Shown here one piece after another: positions 16,229-24,105 of a stretch of 64,000 bases of DNA. The notes beneath the pieces were generated by a model. It was not told the DNA's origin. It ran no database searches and saw only the letters and a list, made by a program, of their open reading frames with translations. A program made the translations under genes and the position numbers. This DNA is from Levilactobacillus humaensis. GTDB taxonomy: Bacteria > Bacillota > Bacilli > Lactobacillales > Lactobacillaceae. The DNA lies in NCBI RefSeq assembly GCF_024345185.1, contig NZ_BROB01000004.1, forward strand, positions 1 to 64,000, in the 5' to 3' direction. The first letter of the stretch is position 1, and every line of letters begins with the position of its first letter.

Positions 16229-16607
16229 TCGAGAATTACTTCGGTGTGTACGCAAGACCGAAGCAGAATATGGTATGAAGGCCGATGCCTGGCCGGAGGA
16301 TGTTTGCGACCAGCTGGCAGACTTATCGTGGCGGGGAGATACCTATCACGAAGAGATGAAACAAAGAACGGACAAGATGGATTGGATGTTTTGGCATTGG
16401 TTTATCAACAAGGCGATTGCCGACGAAATTGGGTTTAGCCCGGCATGGGTAGGGTATCGCCGTCCCAAGAACATTAAATTTGTGATGAGTTTAATCGAGA
16501 GAAGTGAACTGCAAGAGTTAGTTGCCCGTGGATGTAGTAACGACGAGATCGCACGGATGACTAAACACCGTATCGGTTGGATTCGTGAGATGAGGAGCAA
16601 ATTATGA
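16218..16607 (+). CDS. Phage HTH-like protein of unknown function
   Basis: 129 residues from ATG 16218, preceded by GGAG. The C-terminus (LVARGCSNDEIARMTKHRIG) looks like a helix-turn-helix. It overlaps the nuclease gene's end by 11 bases and the next start by 4. Confidence 0.6.
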   Translation: MTLNRELLRCVRKTEAEYGMKADAWPEDVCDQLADLSWRGDTYHEEMKQRTDKMDWMFWHWFINKAIADEIGFSPAWVGYRRPKNIKFVMSLIERSELQELVARGCSNDEIARMTKHRIGWIREMRSKL

Positions 16608-16825
16608 AGGATATCAGACCAGATTACTACCGCAAAGATGGCAGGGATTTGTTTGACCATTTCGCGGAGATGTTCCCCAGTCAATGGTTCAGAGGATTCA
16701 TGGTGGGGAACGTAATTAAGTACGTGGTGAGGTACACGGCGAAGAACGGGACACAGGATTTAGTGAAAGCCCGGACGTACGTGGATAGATTGATTCAATT
16801 TGAGGAGGGAAAGCATGCAAAGTAA
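16604..16825 (+). CDS. DUF3310 domain protein
   Basis: 73 residues. RPDYYRKDGRDLFDHF and NVIKYVVRYTAKNGTQDLVK match DUF3310, a small phage family sometimes called nucleotide kinase-like. The start overlaps the previous gene by ATGA. Biochemical role is unknown. Confidence 0.82.
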   Translation: MKDIRPDYYRKDGRDLFDHFAEMFPSQWFRGFMVGNVIKYVVRYTAKNGTQDLVKARTYVDRLIQFEEGKHAK

Positions 16826-16967
16826 ACGTATTAATCCCAGCGAAATTAGAGACTGTATAGAACTGGCAAAAGGACTCATCCCCAGATTTGATGAAGAAGA
16901 TATGGTGGGATATGCGCTATTCATGAATAGCATCGTAGAAAAGCATATTCAGGAGGGAGAAAAGTGA
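16815..16967 (+). CDS. 50-residue phage protein
   Basis: Begins with ATG 16815 after GAGGAGGG inside the end of the DUF3310 gene, and its stop overlaps the next start as GTGA. Reads MQSKRINPSEIRDCIELAKG and onward; no motif recognised. Ribosome site and overlaps support it. Confidence 0.6.
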   Translation: MQSKRINPSEIRDCIELAKGLIPRFDEEDMVGYALFMNSIVEKHIQEGEK

Positions 16968-17131
16968 AATATCTAATTAAAGCCCCAGTTGGTAGTGGGA
17001 AGCCAGTTTTTACTAAAGAATTCGATAGCCATGAAGAAATGGAACACTGGCTATTGGAAAAGAATAACGAGGTTTGGAAAGCCAGCCCACGAAACGAAAA
17101 GATTAATTTTCCGGTTAAAGAAATTTTATAG
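16964..17131 (+). CDS. 55-residue phage protein
   Basis: GTG start at 16964 after AGGAGGG, in the overlapping-gene chain. Reads VKYLIKAPVGSGKPVFTKEF and onward with a C-terminal NFPVKEIL. No family recognised. Confidence 0.6.
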   Translation: MKYLIKAPVGSGKPVFTKEFDSHEEMEHWLLEKNNEVWKASPRNEKINFPVKEIL

Positions 17132-17141
17132 GAGGCACAGC

Positions 17142-17594
17142 ATGAAAACTAGTGAATTTAAACAACGTATTGAAGATGCAGGTTACTCAGTGACCGAAGA
17201 AAGTGATTATTATTCATTCAGTGCTAACCGTGGTGTTGCAATGGTTAGTAAGGTAGATGCTAGAAGATTTAGCGTATATGGTTTGCCACTTTCCGTAACA
17301 AATGTGGTTGTTGAATATGCCTATACGCCAATTGAAAAGCGCGAAAACGAAAAGATCTGGAATGTGGTTTTGGGCTATGACTATGATTGTTATGTCGCTT
17401 GGCGTAAAGACGACGGCGCTTACACAACAACAGCGACCGCCACTGCCGTAGAATTACTAAACGATGACGATTTTGTTTTCACCGATTCAGAATTTAACGT
17501 TCTGATCGATCATCTAAAATCATTAACCAATGGTGCTACCTATGCCAAGATTGCCGAACTAGGCAAGCGTGAGGTGACACTCAATGCAGATTAA
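17142..17594 (+). CDS. Phage protein of unknown function
   Basis: 150 residues from ATG 17142, which follows TAGGAGGC; the reading frame extends further upstream but through the preceding gene. No motif recognised; Tyr- and Asp-rich, probably cytosolic. Its 3' end overlaps the next gene by 11 bases. Confidence 0.65.
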   Translation: MKTSEFKQRIEDAGYSVTEESDYYSFSANRGVAMVSKVDARRFSVYGLPLSVTNVVVEYAYTPIEKRENEKIWNVVLGYDYDCYVAWRKDDGAYTTTATATAVELLNDDDFVFTDSEFNVLIDHLKSLTNGATYAKIAELGKREVTLNAD

Positions 17595-17811
17595 ATTACC
17601 GAAGGCTGACGCGATTCAGCTGACGCAAGGCCATGATGCGGGTGGCTATACCTTTGTGGAAAGCACTACTGATAATGATCTAAAACAAACAGTGATCCTA
17701 GCAGCGGATGGCATCCACTACGCGCTGTTTAGCTCACAAGATGAGTTTTTAGGAAGTGGCGGTGAAGATGAAGCTGAAGCTGTCGAATTTCATAAGAAAG
17801 ACGAATACTAG
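17584..17811 (+). CDS. Small acidic phage protein
   Basis: 75 residues, acidic C-terminus (GGEDEAEAVEFHKKDEY). It overlaps the preceding gene and is followed immediately by AGGAGGTG for the next. No function recognised. Confidence 0.6.
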   Translation: MQIKLPKADAIQLTQGHDAGGYTFVESTTDNDLKQTVILAADGIHYALFSSQDEFLGSGGEDEAEAVEFHKKDEY

Positions 17812-17822
17812 GAGGTGTGGAT

Positions 17823-18023
17823 ATGGAAGAATGCCCGTTTTGCCATGGTAGCCACCCGGTTCGGGAAGTGTCTGGCCCGTGGGGAACGATGACGCTATGG
17901 AAAGATAGTGACGGTACGAATTGTTTGGACGTGTGCGACGAAACCCAGGAAGCTGGTTCAGTAACGTTCACTATCCACTATTGCCCGATGTGTGGCCGTA
18001 AATTACAAGAGGAAACCAAATGA
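17823..18023 (+). CDS. Lar-like zinc-ribbon protein
   Basis: 66 residues beginning MEECPFCHG and ending YCPMCGRKLQEE, a two-CxxC zinc ribbon as in Lar/restriction-alleviation-type and related small phage proteins. ATG 17823 sits five bases after AGGAGGTG. Restriction alleviation is only one possibility; the zinc-ribbon is what the sequence shows. Confidence 0.7.
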   Translation: MEECPFCHGSHPVREVSGPWGTMTLWKDSDGTNCLDVCDETQEAGSVTFTIHYCPMCGRKLQEETK

Positions 18024-18571
18024 GTTTAAATTTTTATGCAGAGATTGATTCTTTCAAAAACGATAGCAAGGACAACACGTCTATCACGCTTAAAGCCCAA
18101 GGTGGTAGCCTGGATCACTCACTGGACAAGCTACGTGAGCTGAAAAATGATTCAGTGGTTCGGATTGTGGTGGAGTCAGCCAAGGTTCACTATTTCGAGA
18201 CAACCGATGTAGAGACCGGGGCCAGTCTGGTAGAGTACGACCAAGACGAAGAAGGTGTATGGCAGGCCGTCACCTCAGACAGCACACTTGATTTAGATGG
18301 CGTCGATACGACAGTGGAAAACCAAAAAGATGTGACCGCCGATGTGGTAGATACTTTCTTACTCACACAAAAGTACCCGCTTGACCCGAAAGCCAAGTTT
18401 AAGCCAGCTCAACCACTGGCGATGATTGCTGAAGGCTATGGCATGGATGAAGTGGCCGATAAGATGAAGCTGACCACTAGCGATTTAATTGTGAAGCTAA
18501 ACCAATCACGTGAGGAGTTTGCGCCGTATGCCGTTGCGTGGAAAGCCCAGGTGGAAGCCGATGACGAATAG
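18020..18571 (+). CDS. Phage protein of unknown function
   Basis: 183 residues, ATGA overlap with the zinc-ribbon gene. N-terminal half is beta-rich (SITLKAQGGSLDHSLDKLRE), while the C-terminal part (IAEGYGMDEVADKMKLTTSD) may be an HTH. Acidic. No known family recognised. Confidence 0.65.
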   Translation: MSLNFYAEIDSFKNDSKDNTSITLKAQGGSLDHSLDKLRELKNDSVVRIVVESAKVHYFETTDVETGASLVEYDQDEEGVWQAVTSDSTLDLDGVDTTVENQKDVTADVVDTFLLTQKYPLDPKAKFKPAQPLAMIAEGYGMDEVADKMKLTTSDLIVKLNQSREEFAPYAVAWKAQVEADDE

Positions 18572-18761
18572 CGATATTTTTAGAAAGTTTTTAATTGAGG
18601 CTTACATTGACCAGCGCTATGATATGATTCGAGCGCTTAACTGGATGTCGCGACACTATGACAAACTTCCAAATTATTTCAGAACTGCGTTTCGTGAGAT
18701 GGGTTCTCAGGAAAGAAACAAAGTTATTGGGGAGGTGTTAAAGATTGACCAAGCAAGCTAA
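18561..18761 (+). CDS. 66-residue phage protein
   Basis: ATG 18561 overlaps the previous gene's end. Helical, rich in aromatic residues (YIDQRYDMIRALNWMSRHYD). Overlaps the next gene's TTG start. No function recognised. Confidence 0.6.
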   Translation: MTNSDIFRKFLIEAYIDQRYDMIRALNWMSRHYDKLPNYFRTAFREMGSQERNKVIGEVLKIDQAS

Positions 18762-18969
18762 AACGACGCTGACGCTCACACTGGACGATGATCTAATTCC
18801 TATTGATTTTCAAGTCGATTCTAATTTGCCAGAGCCTGACCGGCGAAGAATTATCTTAGATGCGTATGTAGGGTTGGCCGATAAGAGCGGTCTAGGGTTC
18901 GGTGATATGGTGGGGGAACTCATGAACGAGGCAAAGGCCATGCAGAATGGACGGCGTAAGAGGGAGTGA
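18745..18969 (+). CDS. 74-residue phage protein
   Basis: TTG start with GGAGGTG at good spacing inside the previous gene's end. Mixed charge and helical C-terminus (GELMNEAKAMQNGRRKRE). No function recognised. Confidence 0.6.
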   Translation: MTKQAKTTLTLTLDDDLIPIDFQVDSNLPEPDRRRIILDAYVGLADKSGLGFGDMVGELMNEAKAMQNGRRKRE

Positions 18970-18976
18970 TGATTAG

Positions 18977-19408
18977 GTGTGTGAGAATCAGTTCGAGAAA
19001 AATAAAACATTCCTAAGGCGTTACCGACCTTACCAGCGGCAAATTAAACGGTTGGAAGCCAAGCTATATCTGATTGACGATCGGATTGAGTCAACTCACT
19101 CACCCGCAATAACTGGCATGCCTAGCGGTGGACAGCGCCGTGAGTTAGCAGATGACTTGATTCGGCGTGAAGAAATTGAGGAACGTATTAATCGGATTAT
19201 CCATGAGTCACGGCCAATCAAGGCAGAGATACTAGAAGCCATTGACCACATGGACAACTCACTGGAAGCTAATGTTTTAGAGCAATACTTTATCGAAGAT
19301 GTTCAATTGGATAAGATTGCCGATCAGATTGGTTACTCTATTCGACAGGTAAAACGGTTGTATGGTGATGCTGTCAATAAGGTTAACGCCGTTAACCATG
19401 GCACTTAG
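18977..19408 (+). CDS. ArpU/DUF1492-like late transcription activator
   Basis: 143 residues. A coiled-coil-like N-terminal half (RRYRPYQRQIKRLEAKLYLI) precedes a sigma-70 region-4-like HTH (ANVLEQYFIEDVQLDKIADQ then IGYSIRQVKRLYGDAV). This is the organisation of DUF1492/ArpU/RinA-type proteins that switch on late phage genes. It is the last gene before the late promoter at 19409-19466, whose three phased boxes are plausible binding sites. The GTG start has only a modest ribosome site. Confidence 0.82.
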   Translation: MCENQFEKNKTFLRRYRPYQRQIKRLEAKLYLIDDRIESTHSPAITGMPSGGQRRELADDLIRREEIEERINRIIHESRPIKAEILEAIDHMDNSLEANVLEQYFIEDVQLDKIADQIGYSIRQVKRLYGDAVNKVNAVNHGT

Positions 19409-19466
19409 ATGTCACCCAAATGTCACCTCAATGTCACTAGAATGCCGACTATGAGGGTGCTATATT
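19409..19466 (+). promoter_or_regulatory. Late promoter with three phased activator boxes
   Basis: ATGTCAC occurs at 19409, 19420 and 19431, exactly 11 bases apart. TGcTATATT at 19458-19466 is an extended -10 with no recognisable -35, as expected for an activator-dependent promoter. The ArpU-like protein encoded immediately upstream is the obvious candidate activator. Confidence 0.72.
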
Positions 19467-19490
19467 GGTAATATCGAAAGAATGAAATGT

Positions 19491-19595
19491 ATCGCGGTGG
19501 CGCAGTGGGTAGCGTGGATCAGTTTGAGTCCATCAATGTTTCTCCTGACTCAAACTGATTTTGGTGTTGTGAGGTTCGATTCCTTACCCGCGATA
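19491..19595 (+). ncRNA. tRNA-like RNA with 13-bp anticodon stem
   Basis: Acceptor ATCGCGG (19491-19497) pairs with CCGCGAT (19588-19594); D-arm GCGC-AGTGGGTA-GCGT has the invariant A14, GG and A21; T-arm GTGAGG-TTCGATT-CCTTAC has the invariant loop. The anticodon arm, starting at canonical position 27, is a 13-bp stem (G19517 to T19529 with A19548 to T19560) closed by an 18-base loop CCATCAATGTTTCTCCTG. No normal anticodon loop exists and CCA is not encoded. Not a decoding tRNA as it stands. Confidence 0.7.
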
Positions 19596-19607
19596 TAGTT
19601 TGCAGAT

Positions 19608-19640
19608 AAAGCCTTAGCAGATTAATGCTAGGGCTTTTAT
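19608..19640 (+). terminator. Terminator after the tRNA-like RNA
   Basis: AAAGCCTTAGCA (19608-19619) pairs with TGCTAGGGCTTT (19626-19637), followed by TTAT. It would end a transcript of about 170 bases from the late promoter, though read-through into the late operon is possible. Confidence 0.65.
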
Positions 19641-19646
19641 AAAACA

Positions 19647-19686
19647 TATTTACTTTATACGTACAAAAGTATTTACTTTATACGTA
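19647..19686. repeat. Two direct repeats before the HNH gene
   Basis: TATTTACTTTATACGTA at 19647-19663 and again, exactly, at 19670-19686, 23 bases apart. They lie between the small-RNA terminator and the packaging genes; they could be a promoter duplication or terminase/HNH recognition sites. Confidence 0.6.
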
Positions 19687-19705
19687 TAGTATGGAGGTGA
19701 TGGCA

Positions 19706-20035
19706 TTGGTGCCACGGAAGATTAGCGAGCCATTCTATCATGGACGAGCGTGGCAACATACGCGTGCGGCTTACATTAAATCGGTTGGTGGATTGTGTGA
19801 GCGTTGTCTGGCTAAGGGTATCATCAAGCCAGGTTACATTGTGCACCACAAGCATTACATTACTGAGGATAACATCAACGATCCTAATGTCACATTGAGT
19901 TGGAATAACTTAGAATACCTATGTTTTGCATGTCATCAAGAAGAACATTTTGGTTCTGCCGAGGTGACGCGCGATGGATTGAAATTTGATTCGCACGGAA
20001 ACTTGATCCCGGTCGCTGACTCCCCCCGTGGGTAG
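19706..20035 (+). CDS. Phage HNH endonuclease
   Basis: 109 residues. The HNH motif is clear: CERC, then IVHHKHYITEDNINDPN, NLEYLCFACHQEEH, with two CxxC pairs for structural zinc. Small HNH proteins next to the terminase of cos phages assist cleavage of the packaging site. The TTG at 19706 has the best spacing from GGAGGTG (19693-19699); an ATG at 19700 is too near. Confidence 0.9.
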   Translation: MVPRKISEPFYHGRAWQHTRAAYIKSVGGLCERCLAKGIIKPGYIVHHKHYITEDNINDPNVTLSWNNLEYLCFACHQEEHFGSAEVTRDGLKFDSHGNLIPVADSPRG

Positions 20036-20113
20036 CGGTGCCGGAAACGCCGAAAGGAACGGGCATGAACTTTCGCGTAACACGCAGGTCAAAAATACAG
20101 ATGAGGGGGGTTA
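20023..20113. other. Candidate cos region
   Basis: Sequence between HNH and TerS includes CTCCCCCCGTGGGTAGCGG and a G-run GAGGGGGG before terS, with GGTGCCGGAAACGCC inside. This is where the cohesive-end site of HNH-containing cos phages usually lies. The exact cut positions cannot be read. Confidence 0.4.
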
Positions 20114-20117
20114 ACTA

Positions 20118-20495
20118 ATGACGGTTCAGTTTCCAGAAAAAAAGCAGGACGCGGCAATTAAAAAAGAATACGAGCGGCTCAAAAAAGTATTCGCTGGCAT
20201 CCCCGCGAAAAAATTAGCAGCGGCCGACAGTTTACTTCAAAGAGCGGCATTTATGGCCATAACCTTGCAAATCTTAGAAAATCAGGTTAAATATGATGGG
20301 CCAGTGATTGATTTTAAAAATGGGAAACAACAGATGAAAGTTGAGAACCCAGCCCAAAAGTCTTATAACACAATGATTAATCGGTACACGGCCACTTACG
20401 ATAAGTTATTCAGCTTACTACCGAAGGATGAGAATGCACGACCGGTTGATACGGGGGATGGGTTTGATGATTTTGTTGAGGGCCGAGGTGATTAG
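20118..20495 (+). CDS. terS: Terminase small subunit (P27 family)
   Basis: 125 residues. The C-terminal signature QKSYNTMINRYTATYDKLFS with preceding ENPA is typical of phage P27-type small terminases, which recognise the packaging site and load the large subunit. It lies between HNH and TerL as expected. Confidence 0.9.
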   Translation: MTVQFPEKKQDAAIKKEYERLKKVFAGIPAKKLAAADSLLQRAAFMAITLQILENQVKYDGPVIDFKNGKQQMKVENPAQKSYNTMINRYTATYDKLFSLLPKDENARPVDTGDGFDDFVEGRGD

Positions 20496-20497
20496 CT

Positions 20498-22213
20498 GTG
20501 GCCGAATATCAAGATAAGAAGGTTCACTACCCAGACGATTACGACCCGATTACTGAGTATTGGAATGCCTTCAAAAATAATGGCGGCGATATTGTGGTTA
20601 GTAAAAAGATTTTATCCACATACCAACGATTGATTCAGAACATGAAAAATAACGCGCTGATGTTTTACTACTCCAATCGCCGCGCCAATCACGCAATGGA
20701 ATTCATTGAGAATTATTGCCGCCACTCTAAAGGAAAGATGGGTGGCCAGCATATCAAGCTGGAACTATGGGAAAAAGCCATGGTTGCGGCCATTTTTGGT
20801 TTCATCGATATTGATGGCAACCGGCAATACCAGCGGGCCGTATTAATCGTTGGAAAAAAGAATGGGAAGTCTTTACTGGCTTCCGCAATCGGTCTTTATA
20901 TGTTAATCGCTGATGGTGAGGCTGGCCCAGAAGTTTACGCGGTCGCCACCAAAAAAGACCAAGCCAAGATTATCTGGAATGAGGCCAAGCGGATGGTACG
21001 TAAGTCGCCGGCGTTAGCTAAGCGGATTCGAGGGCGCGTGGCCGATCTAAGCTCCGAAGAATATAACGATGGTGATTTTAAACCTGTTGCATCTGACACC
21101 GACACATTGGACGGTTTGAACCCAAACTGTATTTTGATGGATGAAATTCACCAGTGGAAGAATGGTGAAGACCTTTATAACATCATGGCGGATGGTGTCA
21201 CAGCGCGAGACCAGCCACTACTGCTGATCACGTCAACGGCCGGTACAATCCGAGAAGATATTTATGACCAAATTTATGATGAAGCAGTTATGACTATCAA
21301 CGGTTACAGTCAAAAGAATGGCTACCGTGATGACCGTTCAATTTTCTTTATTTACGAGTTGGATAAGCGAAACGAGTGGAAAGATTCTGAAATGTGGATC
21401 AAGGCTAATCCTGGACTGGGAACTATCAAAAACAAGCAGACGCTGGCCGAAAAGGTTGCTAAGGCCAAAAAAAATCATCGATTGGTTAAAAACCTGGTGT
21501 GTAAGGAATTTAATATCAGAGAAACCTCAACGGAATCATGGTTGACTTTCGACGAATTGAATAATGAATCCACGTTCGACATTTCAAAGCTGAAGCCACG
21601 TTACGGAATTGCAGGTTCCGACTTGTCACAAACCACCGACTTGACCGCGGCTACTGTAATTTTCCAAGTGCCAGATGACCCGGTTATTTATGTGAAGACA
21701 ATGTACTGGTTACCAGAGGATACACTGCAACAGCGGGCCGAGGAAGATAATATCCCCTATGTCTTATGGCGAGACCAGGGCCGACTGCGGACTAGCCAAG
21801 GAAACAAAGTCTACTACCGCGATATTTTAGATTGGTTTCAGGAAATTGAAGATAAGTACGATATTTATCTGTTTAAAGGCGGCTACGATAGTTGGTCAGC
21901 AACGTACTACGTGAAAGATTTACAGCATCGGTACGGCGAAAAAACGTTTGAGCCGGTTATTCAAGGGAAGAAAACGTTGTCTAGCCCGATGCACTCACTG
22001 GCGGCCGACTTAAAGGCTAAACGCGTAAATTATGGGAACGACCCAATCATGAAATGGTGCCTGTCGAATACCACAGTAGATGTGGATCGAAACGGGAATA
22101 TCCAGCCGGACAAAGGCCATAATCGCCGCAAGCGGATTGATGGTCTGGCCGCGCTGTTAGATGCCTATGTGGTGCGCGACAGATACCTTGATGAGTATTT
22201 GAATGTAATTTAA
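20498..22213 (+). CDS. terL: Terminase large subunit
   Basis: 571 residues of the Terminase_1 family, the ATP-driven packaging motor with a C-terminal nuclease. Visible: adenine/Walker A region AVLIVGKKNGKSLLAS (about residue 110-125), Walker B ILMDEIHQW (about 212), and nuclease Asp regions GIAGSDLSQTTD and FKGGYDSWSA. GTG start two bases after terS. Confidence 0.96.
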   Translation: MAEYQDKKVHYPDDYDPITEYWNAFKNNGGDIVVSKKILSTYQRLIQNMKNNALMFYYSNRRANHAMEFIENYCRHSKGKMGGQHIKLELWEKAMVAAIFGFIDIDGNRQYQRAVLIVGKKNGKSLLASAIGLYMLIADGEAGPEVYAVATKKDQAKIIWNEAKRMVRKSPALAKRIRGRVADLSSEEYNDGDFKPVASDTDTLDGLNPNCILMDEIHQWKNGEDLYNIMADGVTARDQPLLLITSTAGTIREDIYDQIYDEAVMTINGYSQKNGYRDDRSIFFIYELDKRNEWKDSEMWIKANPGLGTIKNKQTLAEKVAKAKKNHRLVKNLVCKEFNIRETSTESWLTFDELNNESTFDISKLKPRYGIAGSDLSQTTDLTAATVIFQVPDDPVIYVKTMYWLPEDTLQQRAEEDNIPYVLWRDQGRLRTSQGNKVYYRDILDWFQEIEDKYDIYLFKGGYDSWSATYYVKDLQHRYGEKTFEPVIQGKKTLSSPMHSLAADLKAKRVNYGNDPIMKWCLSNTTVDVDRNGNIQPDKGHNRRKRIDGLAALLDAYVVRDRYLDEYLNVI

Positions 22214-22232
22214 GGGAAGGGAGGTGAAATTA

Positions 22233-23435
22233 TTGGGATTTTGGAAAAATCTATTTAATCGGGAAGACCATGGTGTTCAAGTATCGCCAAATTACAAGAT
22301 GGTGACCACGCTTGGAAATAACTTCTTTTCATGGAACGGTAAAGTTTATGAATCGGATATTGTACGGTCAGCTATCGAAGTCAAGGCAAACGCAATTGGT
22401 AAGGCCGTGGCCAAACATATTCGCGCGGGGGCTGCTGACAGTTTTACCGAGAACCCAGACGTTTATATCAAGTTTCTATTAACTGACCCAAATCCAATCA
22501 TGACCGGCCAAATGTTGCAGGAAAAATTGATTACGCAGTTGGAACTCAATAACAACGCGTTTGCATACGTTCAGCAGGACGCTAACGGCTTTCCTAATGC
22601 TATCTGGCCAATTACCCCTAATAGTGTGGAGGCCCTTCAGAACGCAAAAGGAACGCTTTTCCTACGGTTCTATTTACGGAGTGGTCAGATTTACACTTTC
22701 CCTTATTCGCAAATCATTCACTTACGTAAGGACTTTAACGAAAACGATATTTTTGGGGAGTCTAATGGGAATACGTTGGCCCCACTGATGGAGATTGTTA
22801 ACACTACGGACCAAGGAATTGTGAGCGCAATTAAATCATCTGGGGTTATCCGGTGGCTACTTAAATACCAGCAATCTTTGCGACCGGAAGACGTTAAGAA
22901 AAATACTGAAGAGTTCGTGGCCAACTACCTAGCTAGTACAGATGGCGGTATTGGTGCCGCTGGGATTGATAGTTCAGTTGATGCAGTACAAATCCATCCG
23001 GATGACTACGTACCAAATGAGAAACAAATGGAGGCTACTACCGAACGAATCTATTCAATTTTTCACATTAGTAAGCCAATTATTCAAGCCAGTTATACGG
23101 AAAATCAGTGGATTAGTTACTATGAGTCACAGATTGAACCATTCTTACGACAGATGTCAGAGCAGTGGACACGGGTGCTTTTTAACCGGCGTCAACGGTC
23201 TTTCGGTAACTCAATTGTGTTTGAATCGAACGATCTAAGCTATGCTTCCATGCAAACTAAGTTACAGCTGGTTCAATTTGTCGATCGGGCGATTATGTCA
23301 CCCAACGAGGTTCGGGGCTACTTCAATTTACCGCCGGTTGCTGGCGGGGATGAGTTATTACTTCGGAAAGATACAGGGACAGCCAACGACCCATTGAAGG
23401 GGGGTGAGGAGAACGATGAAAGCACTGAAAGTTAA
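22233..23435 (+). CDS. Portal protein (HK97 type)
   Basis: 400 residues. The family pattern YESDIVRSAIEVKANAIGKA, LLTDPNPIMTGQMLQEKLIT and NDIFGESNGNTL is characteristic. It forms the dodecameric DNA gate at the capsid vertex. The TTG at 22233 has good spacing from GGGAGGTG; an in-frame GTG at 22224 overlaps that ribosome site. Confidence 0.95.
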   Translation: MGFWKNLFNREDHGVQVSPNYKMVTTLGNNFFSWNGKVYESDIVRSAIEVKANAIGKAVAKHIRAGAADSFTENPDVYIKFLLTDPNPIMTGQMLQEKLITQLELNNNAFAYVQQDANGFPNAIWPITPNSVEALQNAKGTLFLRFYLRSGQIYTFPYSQIIHLRKDFNENDIFGESNGNTLAPLMEIVNTTDQGIVSAIKSSGVIRWLLKYQQSLRPEDVKKNTEEFVANYLASTDGGIGAAGIDSSVDAVQIHPDDYVPNEKQMEATTERIYSIFHISKPIIQASYTENQWISYYESQIEPFLRQMSEQWTRVLFNRRQRSFGNSIVFESNDLSYASMQTKLQLVQFVDRAIMSPNEVRGYFNLPPVAGGDELLLRKDTGTANDPLKGGEENDESTES

Positions 23436-24105
23436 TGGCGATATTGTCACAGACAATGAAGCCTGGATTTATGATTATTTGGGGATTGATTATGCTAGCC
23501 CGGAATTAATCCGAAACGGTTTAGGTGATGCAAATGGCGATCCCGTTACAGTGGAAATTAATTCCGGTGGTGGGGTAGTTACCGCGGGTACAGAAATCTA
23601 TACCATGCTACGCAAGTATTCAGGTAAAGTTACTACCCAAGTTGTAGGGATGGCGGCTAGTGCCGCTAGTCTGATTGCCATGGCTGGGGATGTTGTTGAG
23701 ATGAGTCCTGCGGCTACCATGATGATTCATAAGGCATCAACGGTTGCGGCTGGTAATATCAACGATTTAGAAAATGCACAGAATATGTTGGCCGCGATTG
23801 ATGATTCTCTGGCTAATGCCTATGCTGAAAAGACAGGCATGGATCATGATGAAATCCTTGGCTTGATGGATTCAACCTATTGGATTACCCCACAAGAAGC
23901 AATTGGAAAGGGCTTCGCTGACAGAATGATGTTTGAAGATTCAAAGGAACCACTTCCTGCTGTTGCAAGTTTTGGTGGGATTCGCAACATTGAAAAATTA
24001 AAGCAACACCTAAAGAAGTCAATCGCTCTGGATAAATCCGAGCAGTTGGCTTTTTTGAATGCTCAATTTAATTACTTAAAATTAGGAGGAAACACACATG
24101 ACTAA
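23416..24105 (+). CDS. Head maturation protease, ClpP type
   Basis: 229 residues, S14-like prohead protease that trims the capsid N-terminus. Catalytic Ser82 in GMAASAAS and His105 in MMIHKAS are visible, with an Asp further on. ATG 23416 follows TGAGGAG and overlaps the portal gene by 20 bases. Confidence 0.94.
   Translation: MKALKVNGDIVTDNEAWIYDYLGIDYASPELIRNGLGDANGDPVTVEINSGGGVVTAGTEIYTMLRKYSGKVTTQVVGMAASAASLIAMAGDVVEMSPAATMMIHKASTVAAGNINDLENAQNMLAAIDDSLANAYAEKTGMDHDEILGLMDSTYWITPQEAIGKGFADRMMFEDSKEPLPAVASFGGIRNIEKLKQHLKKSIALDKSEQLAFLNAQFNYLKLGGNTHD

Noticed and set aside
16989-17594. 201-codon version of the protein starting at 17142
   Set aside because: The upstream part overlaps a separate gene (16964-17131) in another frame; the ribosome site is at 17131-17136.
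19491-19595. Ordinary tRNA gene call
   Set aside because: Acceptor, D and T arms fit, but there is no 7-base anticodon loop and the 13-bp stem with 18-base loop cannot decode.
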